Shown here piece after piece: positions 1 to 10,148 of a stretch of DNA of 64,000 nt (the first letter of the stretch is position 1; every line of letters begins with the position of its first letter). The notes below the pieces were generated by a model. The model saw only the letters and a list, made by a program, of their open reading frames with translations. It was not told the DNA's origin and searched no databases. Position numbers and translations under genes: made by a program. The DNA is from Desarmillaria ectypa. Taxonomy: Eukaryota; Basidiomycota; Agaricomycetes; Agaricales; Physalacriaceae. Location of the stretch: the NCBI GenBank assembly GCA_030407005.1, contig JAUDYN010000005.1, positions 744,001 through 808,000 of the forward strand, given 5' to 3'.

Positions 1-124
1 CAGATGGTGAGAATGAGGGTTGTAGCCAGCGAATAGCTGGATACAAGTCAGATTCTTGAATGGATTAGATGGCTGAGTCATGGATATGACTCAGATAAGA
101 TAAGATAATGGAAAAATCATAACA
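1..124 (-). repeat. LTR-A, 3' LTR of copy 1, partial at window edge
   Basis: Bases 1-124 repeat 9502-9626 with very few changes. On the minus strand the LTR opens with TGTTATGATTTTTCC, exactly as the 5' LTR does. Only the first 124 bases of an LTR of about 422 bp lie inside the window. Confidence 0.93.
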
Positions 125-141
125 TTACCCCCTTGTTAAAG
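125..141 (-). other. Polypurine tract of family A copy 1
   Basis: Read on the minus strand, the bases just before the 3' LTR are AACAAGGGGGTAATG, directly followed by TGTTATG. A G-rich purine run at this place is where plus-strand DNA synthesis starts in LTR elements. The same position in other copies reads TCTTAATGAGAGGGTAT (29668-29684), and 28019-28035 is similar but decayed. Confidence 0.75.
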
Positions 142-156
142 CAGTCATCCCAACTG

Positions 157-3100
157 CTAAGGCTCTTCTATAGGGGTGTCATATTGGGTTGCGATTTGAC
201 TGATCCAGTACTGATCAATCAGCTTCTTCCATATTTCTTCATCTGGATTGATGATCCATTTGGTATATCCATCCTTTCTTTTGGCAAGGTAGGCTACGTC
301 ACCATGTTCTGAGTATTCGTGGTCCAGTATCTTGACCACTGCTTTGTTCTTGGTTGCAATTTTTGGAGTGTATACGGTGCAGTTTATGCTGGCCTGATAC
401 TTGTGGATCGCTTCCAAGGCATTTGTCATCTTGTTTTCTTAGACCCATGAGTTGTGTTCATGGGTCCATCCTTTCCATTTAACCAGGTAGTCCATGACTT
501 CTCTAGATGGTTGTCCTTGTTTGGCTCGTACCTTTCTGATGCATGAATCCAGGACTTCTTCGATTTCATACTCTTCTTGACCGTCAATAAGGTCTGGAGG
601 AGGGGGCAGTGGTTGTTCTTGATTCGGGAATGAGGGTGCAACATATGGAGTCAGCAATTTCTCATTGAACTGGGGATGAATCTTCCAGTGGGGTGGCAGT
701 TTTAGCTTGTATGCTGCTGTTCCTGACTTTTTGATGATTTTGAATGGTTCTGTTTGCTTGTCATCGAGCTTTTTCTTTGGTCTTGGAAGATGAAGGTTGG
801 TGGTGTCGAGCCAGACCTTATCACTGACTTGGTATTGTCAGGGTGACTTCTTTCTTTTATCATACTGCATCTTCATTTGCGCTGCTGCCTTCTCTAAGGT
901 GTCATGGACCTCCTTATGGACTTTGGCCATAGTTTTGGTGAAGTCAACAGCTGCAGGATTTGTGAAGCTGGTTTTCTGAATTGACTCAGGAATGAGTTGG
1001 GGGTTGCATCCGTATAGGACCATGAAAGGACTCTTGCCCATAGCCGAATGGACTTGGTTGTTATGGGCAAATTCGGCTAGGGGTAGCCATGCCACCCAGT
1101 CTGTCTGTCAGTGGTTGATGAAGATACAGAGATACTTCTCGACCTCTTGGTTGACCCTTTCTGTCTGTCCATCAGTCTGAGGGTGATATGCCATTGAGGC
1201 ATTCTGTGTGATATTTAGCATTCAGTAGAGCTCCTTCATGAATGTGGAGACAAATTGGGGTCCTTGGTCAGATATGACCACTTGTGGCATTCCATGTTTT
1301 GCATATACATGATTGCAAAGCATTAGGGCCCATCCTTCAGTGGATAATTCCTCATTGCACAGAATGAGTAGGATGTTCTTGGAGAATCTGTCTACAATGA
1401 TGAGTAGAGCATCGAATTCTTCTGACTCTAGGAGTCCTGTTACCATGTTGACCAAAATATGGGTCCATAGCATATCCAGGATTGCATTCAGATAAAGAGG
1501 CACAGCTTTGGCCTGCATATCGCTCTTTGTTCTTTGACATGTCTCGCATCCCTTGATGTAAGACTCAACGTCTTTCTTCATCTTTGGCCACCAATACTCA
1601 TGAAGAATGAGTTCCTTGGTCTTGGCAATTTCTGGATGTCCAGCAGTGATGTGATCATGAAATTGTGAAATGATCTCCCCATGTAGAATAGAGTCATTAG
1701 GAATGTAGACTCGTCCATCATACCACAGGATTTCATCTTCCTGTATGATTCCTTGTTTGTGGTTCAGGGATTTCTTGATTTTTTGATCCCACTAGTCCTT
1801 TTGTCTTGTTGCGTCTCTTATACATGTGATCCTTTCTTTGGTGGTTGGTAATACCAATGCCTGGAAATGTTCAGGGGAGAGAATGACAACATCTTGGTTG
1901 TCTTCTTTTCCTTGATCATGATTGTCCCATCTACTGAGAAGATCGGCCTTCTTGTTTGCAGTCCCAGCTTTATGTTGAAGGATAAAATGGTATTCCACTA
2001 ACTTGGTGACCCACCGAGCTTGTCATTGATTCAACTTCTGGGGTTTCCAAAAGCATTAGAGATTCTGATGGTCTGTCCAAATCTTGATTGTTTCTTTGGC
2101 GCCCATGAGATAATGTCGCCATTCTTCTAATGCTAGCATGATGGCTAACAGCTCCTTGTCATAAATTTTGTAATTGTGCTTGGTGACAGTAAGCACTTTT
2201 GACATGAAAGCCACTGGTCTCCATTTTCCATTCTGTTCTTGACTTAGCACAGTGCCAATTGCTCCATCACTAGCATCAGCCTCTACTTGGAACTTTCCAT
2301 TGTCTGAGGAAATGGTGAGTACTATGTTTGTCATCATCAACTTCTTGAGTTGTTGAAATGCTTGTTCTTGCTCTGACCCCCACATCCAGTCTACTTTTCC
2401 AGTCAATTGGGTAAGGGGACGTACTATCTTGGAGTAGTCATGGATGAACTTGCGATAGAAGTTCATGAATCCCAAGAAAGACTGTAGTTCTTTCTTCTTG
2501 GTTGGAGTTGGCCATTCTGCTATACCTGCAATCTTGATGGGGTCCATGCGAATGGCATCTTTGCTGATGATAACTCCTAAGTATTTGGTTTCGAGTACTT
2601 TGAATTCACATTTCTCAGCTTTGAGGAACAACTCGTTCTCTTAGAGATGTTGAAGCACTTGTCTAACTATATCTCGATGTTCAGACAAGGACTTCGTGAA
2701 AATCAAGATGTCATCGAGGTAAATGGTGACTTTTTCTCCAGTGATCAAATCCTTGAATATATCATTCATCATCCACTGGAACATAGCAGGTGAATTCGTA
2801 AGGCCAAAGAACATGACCATAGGCTCAAAGAGTCCTCAGTTAGTTCTAAATGCTGCCTTTTCCTCATCTCCATCTCAAATGTGTACATTGTTATATCCCC
2901 AATGAATGTCTAACTTGGAGAAGTATTTGGCTCCTTGTAGTTTATTGATGAGTTTGGAAATCAGGGGAAGGGGATAATGATTCTTGATTGTCATTTCATT
3001 CAGTTTGCAGTAATCCTGAACAGGTTGTAGTGAGCTGTCCTTTTTCTTGACAAAGAAGAAGAGGGAGGTGAATGGAGATTTTGAGGGATGGATGCATCCC

Positions 3101-5022
3101 AAGTCTAAGTTCTCATCCAAGAACTTGTCCAGTTGTTCCTGCTCATTTCTGTTGAGCAGGTATACTTTGCAGTCCAATGTGGACTAGCTCAATAGCATGG
3201 TCCCAAGGTCTTCTTTCAGGTAGGTCATCAAAGCTTTCTTTTGAGAATAAATCTTTAAAGCTTTAATACTAAGGAGGCACAAGCTCCTCGAATGTCTGTT
3301 TTGGTTTCTCTGTGTTTGTGGCCACTGCTAGTTCATTCACATGATGGATAGCATAAAGGATGATTTCTTCTTGCATGTTGATGGCAAGAATACTTTCACC
3401 TTCCTCTAGCTCTTCATCCCATTGGTCTTCTTTATCTGCATCCAGCAAGGTGAAGTGGTTCTGAACACAATGACATCATCCAAATGTCAAGGTTCCCACC
3501 TTCCAGTTAACAAAAGGATTATAGTGTTTAAGCCAGTTGTGGCCTAAGTACACAGTCTTGGAGCCCAAGTCAGTGACCACGAGGTCAATTTGTTCACTGT
3601 GGTCTCCGATGGTCATTCAGAGTTCCACAAATTCGGTAATGTCGCCCACCTTGTTGCATGTTCCATTGGCATTATAGACTGGTATTGGGGCAGCAGCCTT
3701 TCTTGTGTCCAATCAGTGTTGTTGGACATAGGTTCGATTGATAGAGCTGCCTGTACAACCACTATCCAACAATGTGTGGGTTGTCAACATCTGTTTCCCA
3801 GTATATGGGAAAAGCTGGATATCCACCAGGAAGTCTCATCCTGAGCTTCTGGTACCATGAATATAGCAGATCGGTTCATATAATTTGTAGAGCTGTTCTT
3901 GGGCTATACTCCCTCCCATTCTTAAGCTCTGAATGAGCTCATTGTCAATCTCTCCAAGTCATTTGGGATGTACCCAAATAGAAAGGACCACTTTGGTGAC
4001 TGTCAAATCCTTAGAGTTACAAACTGCATGCAAAGTCCAATCAATCTTAAATGGTCTAAACCATTGGAGATCCTCCTGCTTCCCCATTCATTCGGAAGAC
4101 TTGTTCTGCTCCCCATTATGTCAGGAAGCTTCCGGTGTTCTGTTCTTCCCCATATGTTCAGAAGTTTCTGATACCCCCTTGTTAGGATAGGCATCAGGTT
4201 CAGTGCTTCCCTGTGCATTCAGAAGTCTTTGGATATCAGAGTACTGGCTTTGGACTGGCTAGCTTGCCATAGTCAGAAGGCAGTGTTGTCCTCTTCATCA
4301 GGTACTTCAACGATAGTGATTCTACTGAAATGCCCCCTTTTTACCACCTGAGCACTAGCGGGTTCCCGAGCATGGGATATCCCCTGGCAGAGTACAGCTG
4401 CTGATGGGAATTTGTCAGCCAGCTTGCTTTCATATCCCTGGTCAGTACTCCTGTGTTCTTCGGCTGGCACTACTTTTGATGGAGTTTGAATTTTCTTGGT
4501 CATTGACTCCCAGTTAGTGCTACCATTGTGCCCATTATTTGGGTACAACTGCCCCCTTTCTATTGCCTGGGCACTAGTGACTTCCTTCCTTTCAGCTTTG
4601 ATCCTGTGACTCTCCAGCCCAGTGGGATACTCAGCCTCGTCAGGTTTTCTTCTGCCCAGACCAGTTCATCCAGGGCTTTGGTCCTGGCCTTGGTTAGAGG
4701 CGCTATCCTGGTCCCCCGCTGACCCTGGTGAGGTTTGTGGGCTTGCCCCTCTGCTCAAGGAGGATACTGCAATGTTCGGACTTCTGGGAGGCCCGAAGGA
4801 GTCCTGCCTACTAGTTGCTGCCTGTCATTGATTGCTCAATGGCGTATCCAGTGAGCTAGGCTTGGTGTACTTTGTGGTGGCACCAGCACCATCTGGCAAG
4901 TCCCGCCACTCGACCTCATCAGGGGATTGAGAATTGTCACTACAGATACTTGTGTCAGCGTCTGAGAGGAGGATGACATACCTGTTTTTACTTGTCAATT
5001 CTTGTTTGGTCTTTGGCTTCGG
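157..5022 (-). pseudogene. Family A pol: PR-RT-RNase H-integrase-tandem chromodomain, disrupted
   Basis: Domains run from right to left. The protease has LLDSGCTG at about 3735-3775 with its catalytic Asp intact. The RT lies at about 2330-3180, with the YLDD active site at 2710-2721. RNase H is at about 1790-2320. The integrase is at about 840-1660, with an H..H..CX2C zinc module and the core motifs VISDQGPQF and [11 protein letters not shown]. In the first core motif the catalytic Asp is replaced by Asn (VNMVTG, near 1450). Two chromo-like modules follow, at about 439-600 (YLVKWKGW) and 157-429 (ILDHEYSEHGDVAYLAKRKDG). Stops and small lesions split the frame many times. The first part of pol lies beyond the inserted LTR-X, up to 6530, in the -1 frame relative to gag. 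Confidence 0.88.
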
Positions 5023-6382
5023 TGATGTGCTTGGTAATGGTGAGTGACAAAAGAATTAGGGAATGGCAATGAACACCAATCACACTAAACCTCTTACTAC
5101 TCTACACTTAATCACTAATATTGAATTCAGGCGGTTTTGAGTATGATGGAAGCCCTCTGCAGACTTCAATAATCAAGTACAATTGTCTTAAAGACATTTT
5201 ATTCTTTACTAGTGAGTTTATACAAAGTACTACTCGTACTAGTGGGGTGGGTAAGACACAATTGGATAAGAGTGACTTGGTTTAAGCTACTGCACTCGTT
5301 CTGACTGAAACGGCTTCAGGCTGGTGGCGCTCTTGGCCCTATACTGCTTCCTACAAGTGATAAACACTTGACCAGTCGCACTCTTGGCTGACTAGTGGCG
5401 CTCTTGGCCTAAGAATAAACTATAACTCCGAGAACTTTGCTTGAACTAACTTCAAAACACTCCGGACCTTTGCAGGACACAACAGTGACTCTAATGGACT
5501 TCAATTCAATGCAATTCTATAGGTGACTTAGCGACTATTAATCACTTCATCGAGGTTAAGCACAAAAGCCTTTAATTGGGGACACCAGTTACTATCAGTG
5601 AGAGCTCAACTGCAGGGATGGCTTGCCTGCTTTGCACAAGCGCCCATCCCACTACTTATATACTACTGAGGCAGAACTATAAATATCATCTGGGTATAGG
5701 GTATATTGGTAAGGATTTCTTGGCTAGTCACAAATAATGGTGAATAATCACACAATAGTCAGTCTAGTCTGTTTTCTTTTCAAATATTCGGTCTAGAGAC
5801 TCCACAGTTGGTCTTTCCACACCCTTGGCACAACTACATGCCCTAGTAATACAGTTATATGGATATCCGGATATTGGTACCTGTAACAGCTATCCAATCA
5901 TGATTGAGGGTGCAGTCTGGCTCCACTAGCATCGATCATAAGAGATCTATATCAAAATAGTTGGATCTAGGCTCAAGGTTAATCCATTCCTAATTTATTT
6001 CTAAGTCCTGTTTTAAGATTACCATGTGACTAGTTATCCTGACTTAGGCGTTTATGCCCAGTCTGGGCTGCTAGTGACAGAACTTGATGAGATCTGTGTA
6101 CTCTGCTCCTGGTTTTGGTGTGCTAGTAGCATCCTTCGTTTGCTAGTGGCTGTATTTCACTTAGTCCTGCTAGCATTCGAGTTACTAGTCTGGCCAGCTG
6201 GTAGATTTAACCCACTAATGGTGTTGCATCTAAGTCCTGGCTCTACCAGTTGCTTACTGCTTTTAACTATCAGCTCGAAGCCTCAGCTATAGTCCTCTAT
6301 GTATCACTAGTATAGGATAGATGTGCAATAGTATTGTTACAAAATTGCAAAATCTAGGTGTGAATGCGTAGATGGCATATCA
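5023..6382 (-). repeat. Solo LTR of family X inside family A copy 1
   Basis: A 1360-bp block begins TGATGTGC and ends GCATATCA on the plus strand (TG...CA), and is bounded by the 4-bp duplication TCGG at 5019-5022 and 6383-6386. A 1459-bp copy lies inverted at 36844-38302, and a truncated one at 47774-48418. The block interrupts a reading frame that continues on both sides in copy 2 (near 36380). On the minus strand it contains a TATA-like AGTATATAAGTAG and repeated CCAAGAG(T/C)GC motifs. It has no coding content. It is an LTR and not a DNA transposon, because the third copy borders a gag gene in the position of a 5' LTR. Confidence 0.82.
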
Positions 6383-6495
6383 TCGGGGTCTGTGAAGTCA
6401 TGATAGATATATTGCTTTTCATATGTAATTGTCTGTTTTCATAATAATCAGTCTGACCTGCAGAATCTGAAGACACACCTTTAGACTTGGTTGAG

Positions 6496-6530
6496 CAAGG
6501 GGAATTGAACCCTTGTTGACCTAGTCTTTT
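6496..6530 (-). promoter_or_regulatory. Candidate -1 frameshift site and hairpin at gag/pol junction (copy 1)
   Basis: On the minus strand gag reads GTA AAA GAC TAG, with the stop at 6523-6521. The pol frame is open one base back across this point (GGT AAA AGA CTA). About 8-11 bases after the A run comes CAAGGGTTCAATTCCCCTTG (6515-6496), a near-perfect hairpin. Copy 2 (36246-36280) and family F (43763-43798) keep the A4 run, the TAG, the -1 open frame and the hairpin with changed bases. The mechanism is inferred. Confidence 0.55.
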
Positions 6531-9149
6531 ACCTCCTCAACCTTGAAGATGCTTGGTACCACTTTGTCAGTGGGCCCCACGTATCTGACAACATTCTTCT
6601 CTTTTCTTGTAGGGCAATTCTTGCTCAGGTGACCCTTTTGGTCACACCTAAAACAGTGCTCCTTGGCTCATTGCTGGTCTAGGTCCATGGGCTTCCCTGC
6701 CTCTCTGTACATCATCCACTTACCAGTTCCAGCATCATGACTGGTTTCACTGCTAGCAGTCAGCTTTGGAGCCAAGGAACTTGTCACCCCAGTGGTGTTC
6801 TTGCTGCTGGGCTGCTGTTGTTGGGGATGCAGGCCCTGCTTCTGGCCATCCCGAGGCATACTGGTGGTCTGGTCAAAGACCCACTTCTGCTGTCTCTCTT
6901 CATACATCTGGAGGATGCATTCCTTCCACTCTGGATATGAGCATGAAATATTCATGCTCATGTTTGAGATGAAGGTGGTATATGAGCTGGGGACTCCCAG
7001 TTGTACCGCCTTCACCATTGCACCATGTTCAGCCTCATCAGTCCTTCAGCCTGCTAGCTTGGCTTCTTCTTCAAGCTTCTGGAAGTAATGGGAGGCGGGC
7101 TGCACTCCCATCCAGAGATCGAACATTCTTTTTTCATGGATCTTCTTGATCACGGGATCCTGAAATTGTTGTGTGACTAGGTCAACGAAGTTGGCCCAGT
7201 CAGGGTATCTGAAATGGGTGGTGGTCCCATCATAGGTGTCGCCAACCCAGTATTTGGGTCTCTTGTAGACCCACTAATCCTTGGCGGTGCTCTTGAAATG
7301 GGATGTCGCAAATAGTATCAGGTGCGACAGCACCTGGAAATAGTGTCGGAACACTTCAAAGTAGATGATACAATTGTCCACGAAGCATTCAATATCGTCA
7401 TGGTCCCCCTTGAATGGGGAGGGGATCTTAATGAGAGTTGGCTTGATGCCCAGGTAGGGGGCATCAGCAGTGGCATTCCTGATGGGGTTGGGGATAGGGT
7501 CAGGAGGACCCTTGCTGGGGGGCAGTCTTGGGATTGAATATCGATCCAGCCTTAGACCCAGGTAGCCTCTTGGTGGCTTGCCTAACAGTCTGCCCCTTTC
7601 GGGCTCTTTCCCCTTCTCCTGGTCACAGAGGTAGTCCATCATCATCTTGTGGGCAGACTCCTTGCAGTCAAGTGCTTTGCACATCTCTGCAATATGCTGC
7701 TCCTTCTCCATCAGCATGGTTTTCATCTGCTGACAGATTTCTTCTGCCGTGGCAGGGGTTCTTGATGCCCCTGCAGTGGTGTTTCCTGCAGGGACTCCTT
7801 CTGCTTCCATGTCTTCTCCCACCCCTGTAAAGAGAAGACTTCCACCCTGATAAGGGTGGTATCCTTGGTGATGTGCCCTGTGATGCAGAGGCGAGTCAGA
7901 AAGTGGTCGTGGATTTGCAACCGGGGTATCCAGGGGATGATCCAGATATATTTCATACTGGGGTTGGTGGTAATCCAGCCCACCATAATAACCTGTTCCA
8001 TAGGTTAAAGTATCATATTGGGGCCTTTGCTCTCAATCATTCCTCTCTTGCCACCTCCAGCCTCCATAAGTGCTGGAGGGTCCTCTCCAGTTCTCACTGC
8101 TTGTCTGGATCTTGGGGCTGAAGCCCTGGAAATAAATCCCCTGCAGAGGGGCAGAATACGCTCCAGTCACAATTGGTGCATATCTGGGCATTGATGGTGG
8201 TGGCCTAATTGGGGCCTTGAATGGGATCCCCTTGATTGAGGGCCAGCCACTCATCCATCTCTGGTCTGGGCTCATCTCAAAGGTCTCAGGCTTTGACATC
8301 TCTTCATTGAACTTCCCACACTATGGTCCTGAAGGGACTGAAGATTCTTCTATCGACCTTGGAGAGATCGGGCTAGATGAAATCCCCCCCATTTGGGTTG
8401 AAGGGGTCATCAGAGGCATGAGGAGGGGCTGGGATCAGGGCGTCATACTCCCTGTCAGACTCGCTATCAGAGATTTCAATAATAGGGAGCAAGGAGGTGG
8501 AGATTGACTCTCCTCAGGGCCAGGTTTCATGGCCCCAGGGGCCATAAGGGTGGTTTTGATCCATGATGGGATCATCTGGGTTTCGGGGTCTGTGATAGGA
8601 CCCATTGTCACTGTTGGGCAATGGGGATCAAGATTGTACCCTCCAATGCTGCTGGCAGAGGGTGGGAGTTGGGGAACAAGAGGGTGGGCCAGAGTATGGA
8701 GGTGGGGCATTGTCAAGCATAACCTGAATATCCTGCATATATTCTTGGGCCGCTGTGAAGGTGGTGGTGGGTCATTCTATCCAGTACCAGAGTAGAACTG
8801 CCCACACATTATGTGTGTGGGCAGAGGAGGGCCCAGGAGTTGGGGGCCTCTCAGCATTGGAGCTCCTCTCAGAGGAGGAGGCAATCATGAATCAGGCATG
8901 GGGGCAGATGAGTGGTATCACCTCTTGCTCTCCCAATCTGGCAGAGGGTAACTCCTGGGGAATGACATGGTCCGGGTGTCAAGGGGGTTGGGGTGGTGGT
9001 TGTGTTTGGTGAGCCCACCTTTGCTGGAGCAAGGCTTGGATTTCTTCCTCATAGAGTAATACGGCGAGGACCGTAAAGAAAGTCAAAAGTATGGTGCCGC
9101 CAAGGGATATGGTGCAGGGTTCTTGTCAGTTGTTTTCTTCTTCAGGCAT
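6521..9149 (-). pseudogene. Family A gag, disrupted copy
   Basis: The probable start ATG is at 9149, 55 bases after the 5' LTR. The N-terminus has a strongly hydrophobic stretch (TILLTFFTVLAVLLY) followed by a charged, proline-rich region. The retroviral gag domain (FKGDHDDIECFVDNCIIYF) lies in 7274-7822. A CCHC zinc knuckle, CFRCDQKGHLSKNC, is at 6648-6607. The gag frame ends in TAG at 6521. In-frame stops include a TGA eight codons after the start. Gag would form the virus-like particle and bind the RNA. The membrane-like N-terminus is unusual for this group. Confidence 0.8.
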
Positions 9150-9191
9150 GAAAAAGAGCTTCTCTATAGCTAGCGTTGAAGAAGCAAGGGA

Positions 9192-9204
9192 ATCTCTTGA
9201 CTAA
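9192..9204 (-). other. Putative self-primed primer binding site, family A copy 1
   Basis: The 13 bases that directly follow the 5' LTR in the sense direction, TTAGTCAAGAGAT, are the exact reverse complement of ATCTCTTGACTAA inside the same LTR (9358-9346). That internal site lies about 34 bases downstream of the TATA box (9392-9386), where the transcript should begin. This is the arrangement of self-priming Tf1-type elements, where the folded 5' end of the mRNA replaces a tRNA primer. Copy 2 has the matching compensatory variant. Confidence 0.7.
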
Positions 9205-9626
9205 TGTTAGGCACTGTCTTGGGCACATGACTTGGGATGTCAGCTGATCTCTCTGGGCTGTTATGTGTTCGAACAATCACCTGGATAGAGAGATAGAAGT
9301 TTTAGTCTTCTGTGTAGTGCGAGTCAAGGAGTATATGAGTTGAATTTAGTCAAGAGATAGAGTACAACTATGTAGTTTACTCTGTTTATATAGTATTTCT
9401 ATGGCGTTATATATAGATGAAACGCTAAAGTCCATGCATGAATGGTGTCAAAGTAGGATGATCCAGGAGGATCATACAACCAATAGAAAGTGTCTGGGGT
9501 GACAGATGGTGAGAATGAGGGTTGTAGCCAGCGAATAGCTGGATACAAGTCGGATTCTTGAATGGATTAGATGGCTGAGTCATGGATATGACTCAGATAA
9601 GATAAGATAATGGAAAAATCGTAACA
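9205..9626 (-). repeat. LTR-A, 5' LTR of copy 1 (422 bp)
   Basis: The LTR is bounded by TGTTA...TAACA. It matches 33070-33492 (plus) and the partial copies at 1-124 and 38303-38664. A TATATAA box is at 9392-9386 on the minus strand. The putative transcript start with the self-primer sequence is at about 9358. It would drive transcription of the element leftward. Confidence 0.92.
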
Positions 9627-9630
9627 ATTG

Positions 9631-9697
9631 GGTGACTGTATGAATGTGATACAGCCCAGTGTTTATCATTGTTGTCCAGCAGAGTTTGAGTCTAACA
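9631..9697 (+). repeat. LTR-B 3'-end fragment
   Basis: Bases 9631-9697 match the last ~65 bp of the LTR-B at 53151-53215 (GTGACTGTATGAATGTGATA ... GAGTCTAACA). They directly abut the outer end of family A copy 1, so copy 1 seems to have landed in or next to an older LTR-B. Confidence 0.7.
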
Positions 9698-10148
9698 CAT
9701 TTTCAGCTCTGCAAATCACCTTCAGGTGGAAACTATCTGGTGACAGGAGTGAATGGGAATCAGAGGTCCATGATATGAGTGTGACATCATGTCCACACAC
9801 ACCCTTCACACTAACAGCATCCTGCCTAATGCTGACTATTATCCTACTCTAGATTTTTAAAAAATTGGCTGATTCTCATCCCATTTACAGAGTATTGAAG
9901 TATGACACCTCTCACTCAAGAGGCCAATTAATCCTCTTTTCTGTTCACTTTATCCTCATTACAACAACTGTACTATCTGTTCTCCTCTCATACTTACTTG
10001 ACACTCCTCAGATGTTGATATACATGTATTCAACTCAAACACTTTAGCCTAACAACAATAAAATATATTAATGATGATATCATGTACAGTAGGAAATAGA
10101 CTTGAACGATATATACTGTTCTTTAAAGTTAGTAATCCTGTCCATGAA
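9698..10148. other. Intergenic, no gene seen
   Basis: This AT-rich stretch lies between the LTR-B remnant and the 3' end of the phosphatase gene. It probably contains that gene's 3' untranslated region. Short frames here show no recognisable protein. Confidence 0.6.

Larger units (their letters stand above)
1..9626 (-). mobile_element. Ty3/gypsy chromodomain retrotransposon, family A copy 1 (runs off left edge)
   Basis: This is a long terminal repeat element read on the minus strand. The 5' LTR is at 9205-9626, gag follows, then pol (protease, reverse transcriptase, RNase H, integrase, two chromo-like modules), and the start of the 3' LTR is at 1-124. The order PR-RT-RH-IN-chromodomain is that of the Ty3/gypsy chromoviruses. 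A solo LTR of another family (X) splits the element at 5023-6382. Both gag and pol carry in-frame stops, many of which look like TGG or CGA/CAG codons lost to transitions, so the copy should be inactive. Its insertion neighbour on the right (9631-9697) is an LTR-B remnant. The left target duplication is outside the window, so I could not check it. Confidence 0.93.

Noticed and set aside
6026..6292. An 88-codon hydrophobic open frame, nearly identical at 36934-37200
   Set aside because: It lies inside both X LTRs, antisense to them. It is conserved only because the LTRs are recent copies. No family resemblance.
5023..6382. X block as a DNA transposon, because its ends TGATATG and TGATGTG are near inverted repeats
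   Set aside because: TG...CA ends, a TATA-like box, lack of a transposase and its position beside a gag at 47774 fit an LTR better.
6496..6515. A tRNA T-arm-like sequence (GGGTTCAATTCC) at the gag/pol junction
   Set aside because: There is no D arm, anticodon arm or acceptor stem around it, and it lies inside a conserved frame. A frameshift hairpin fits better.
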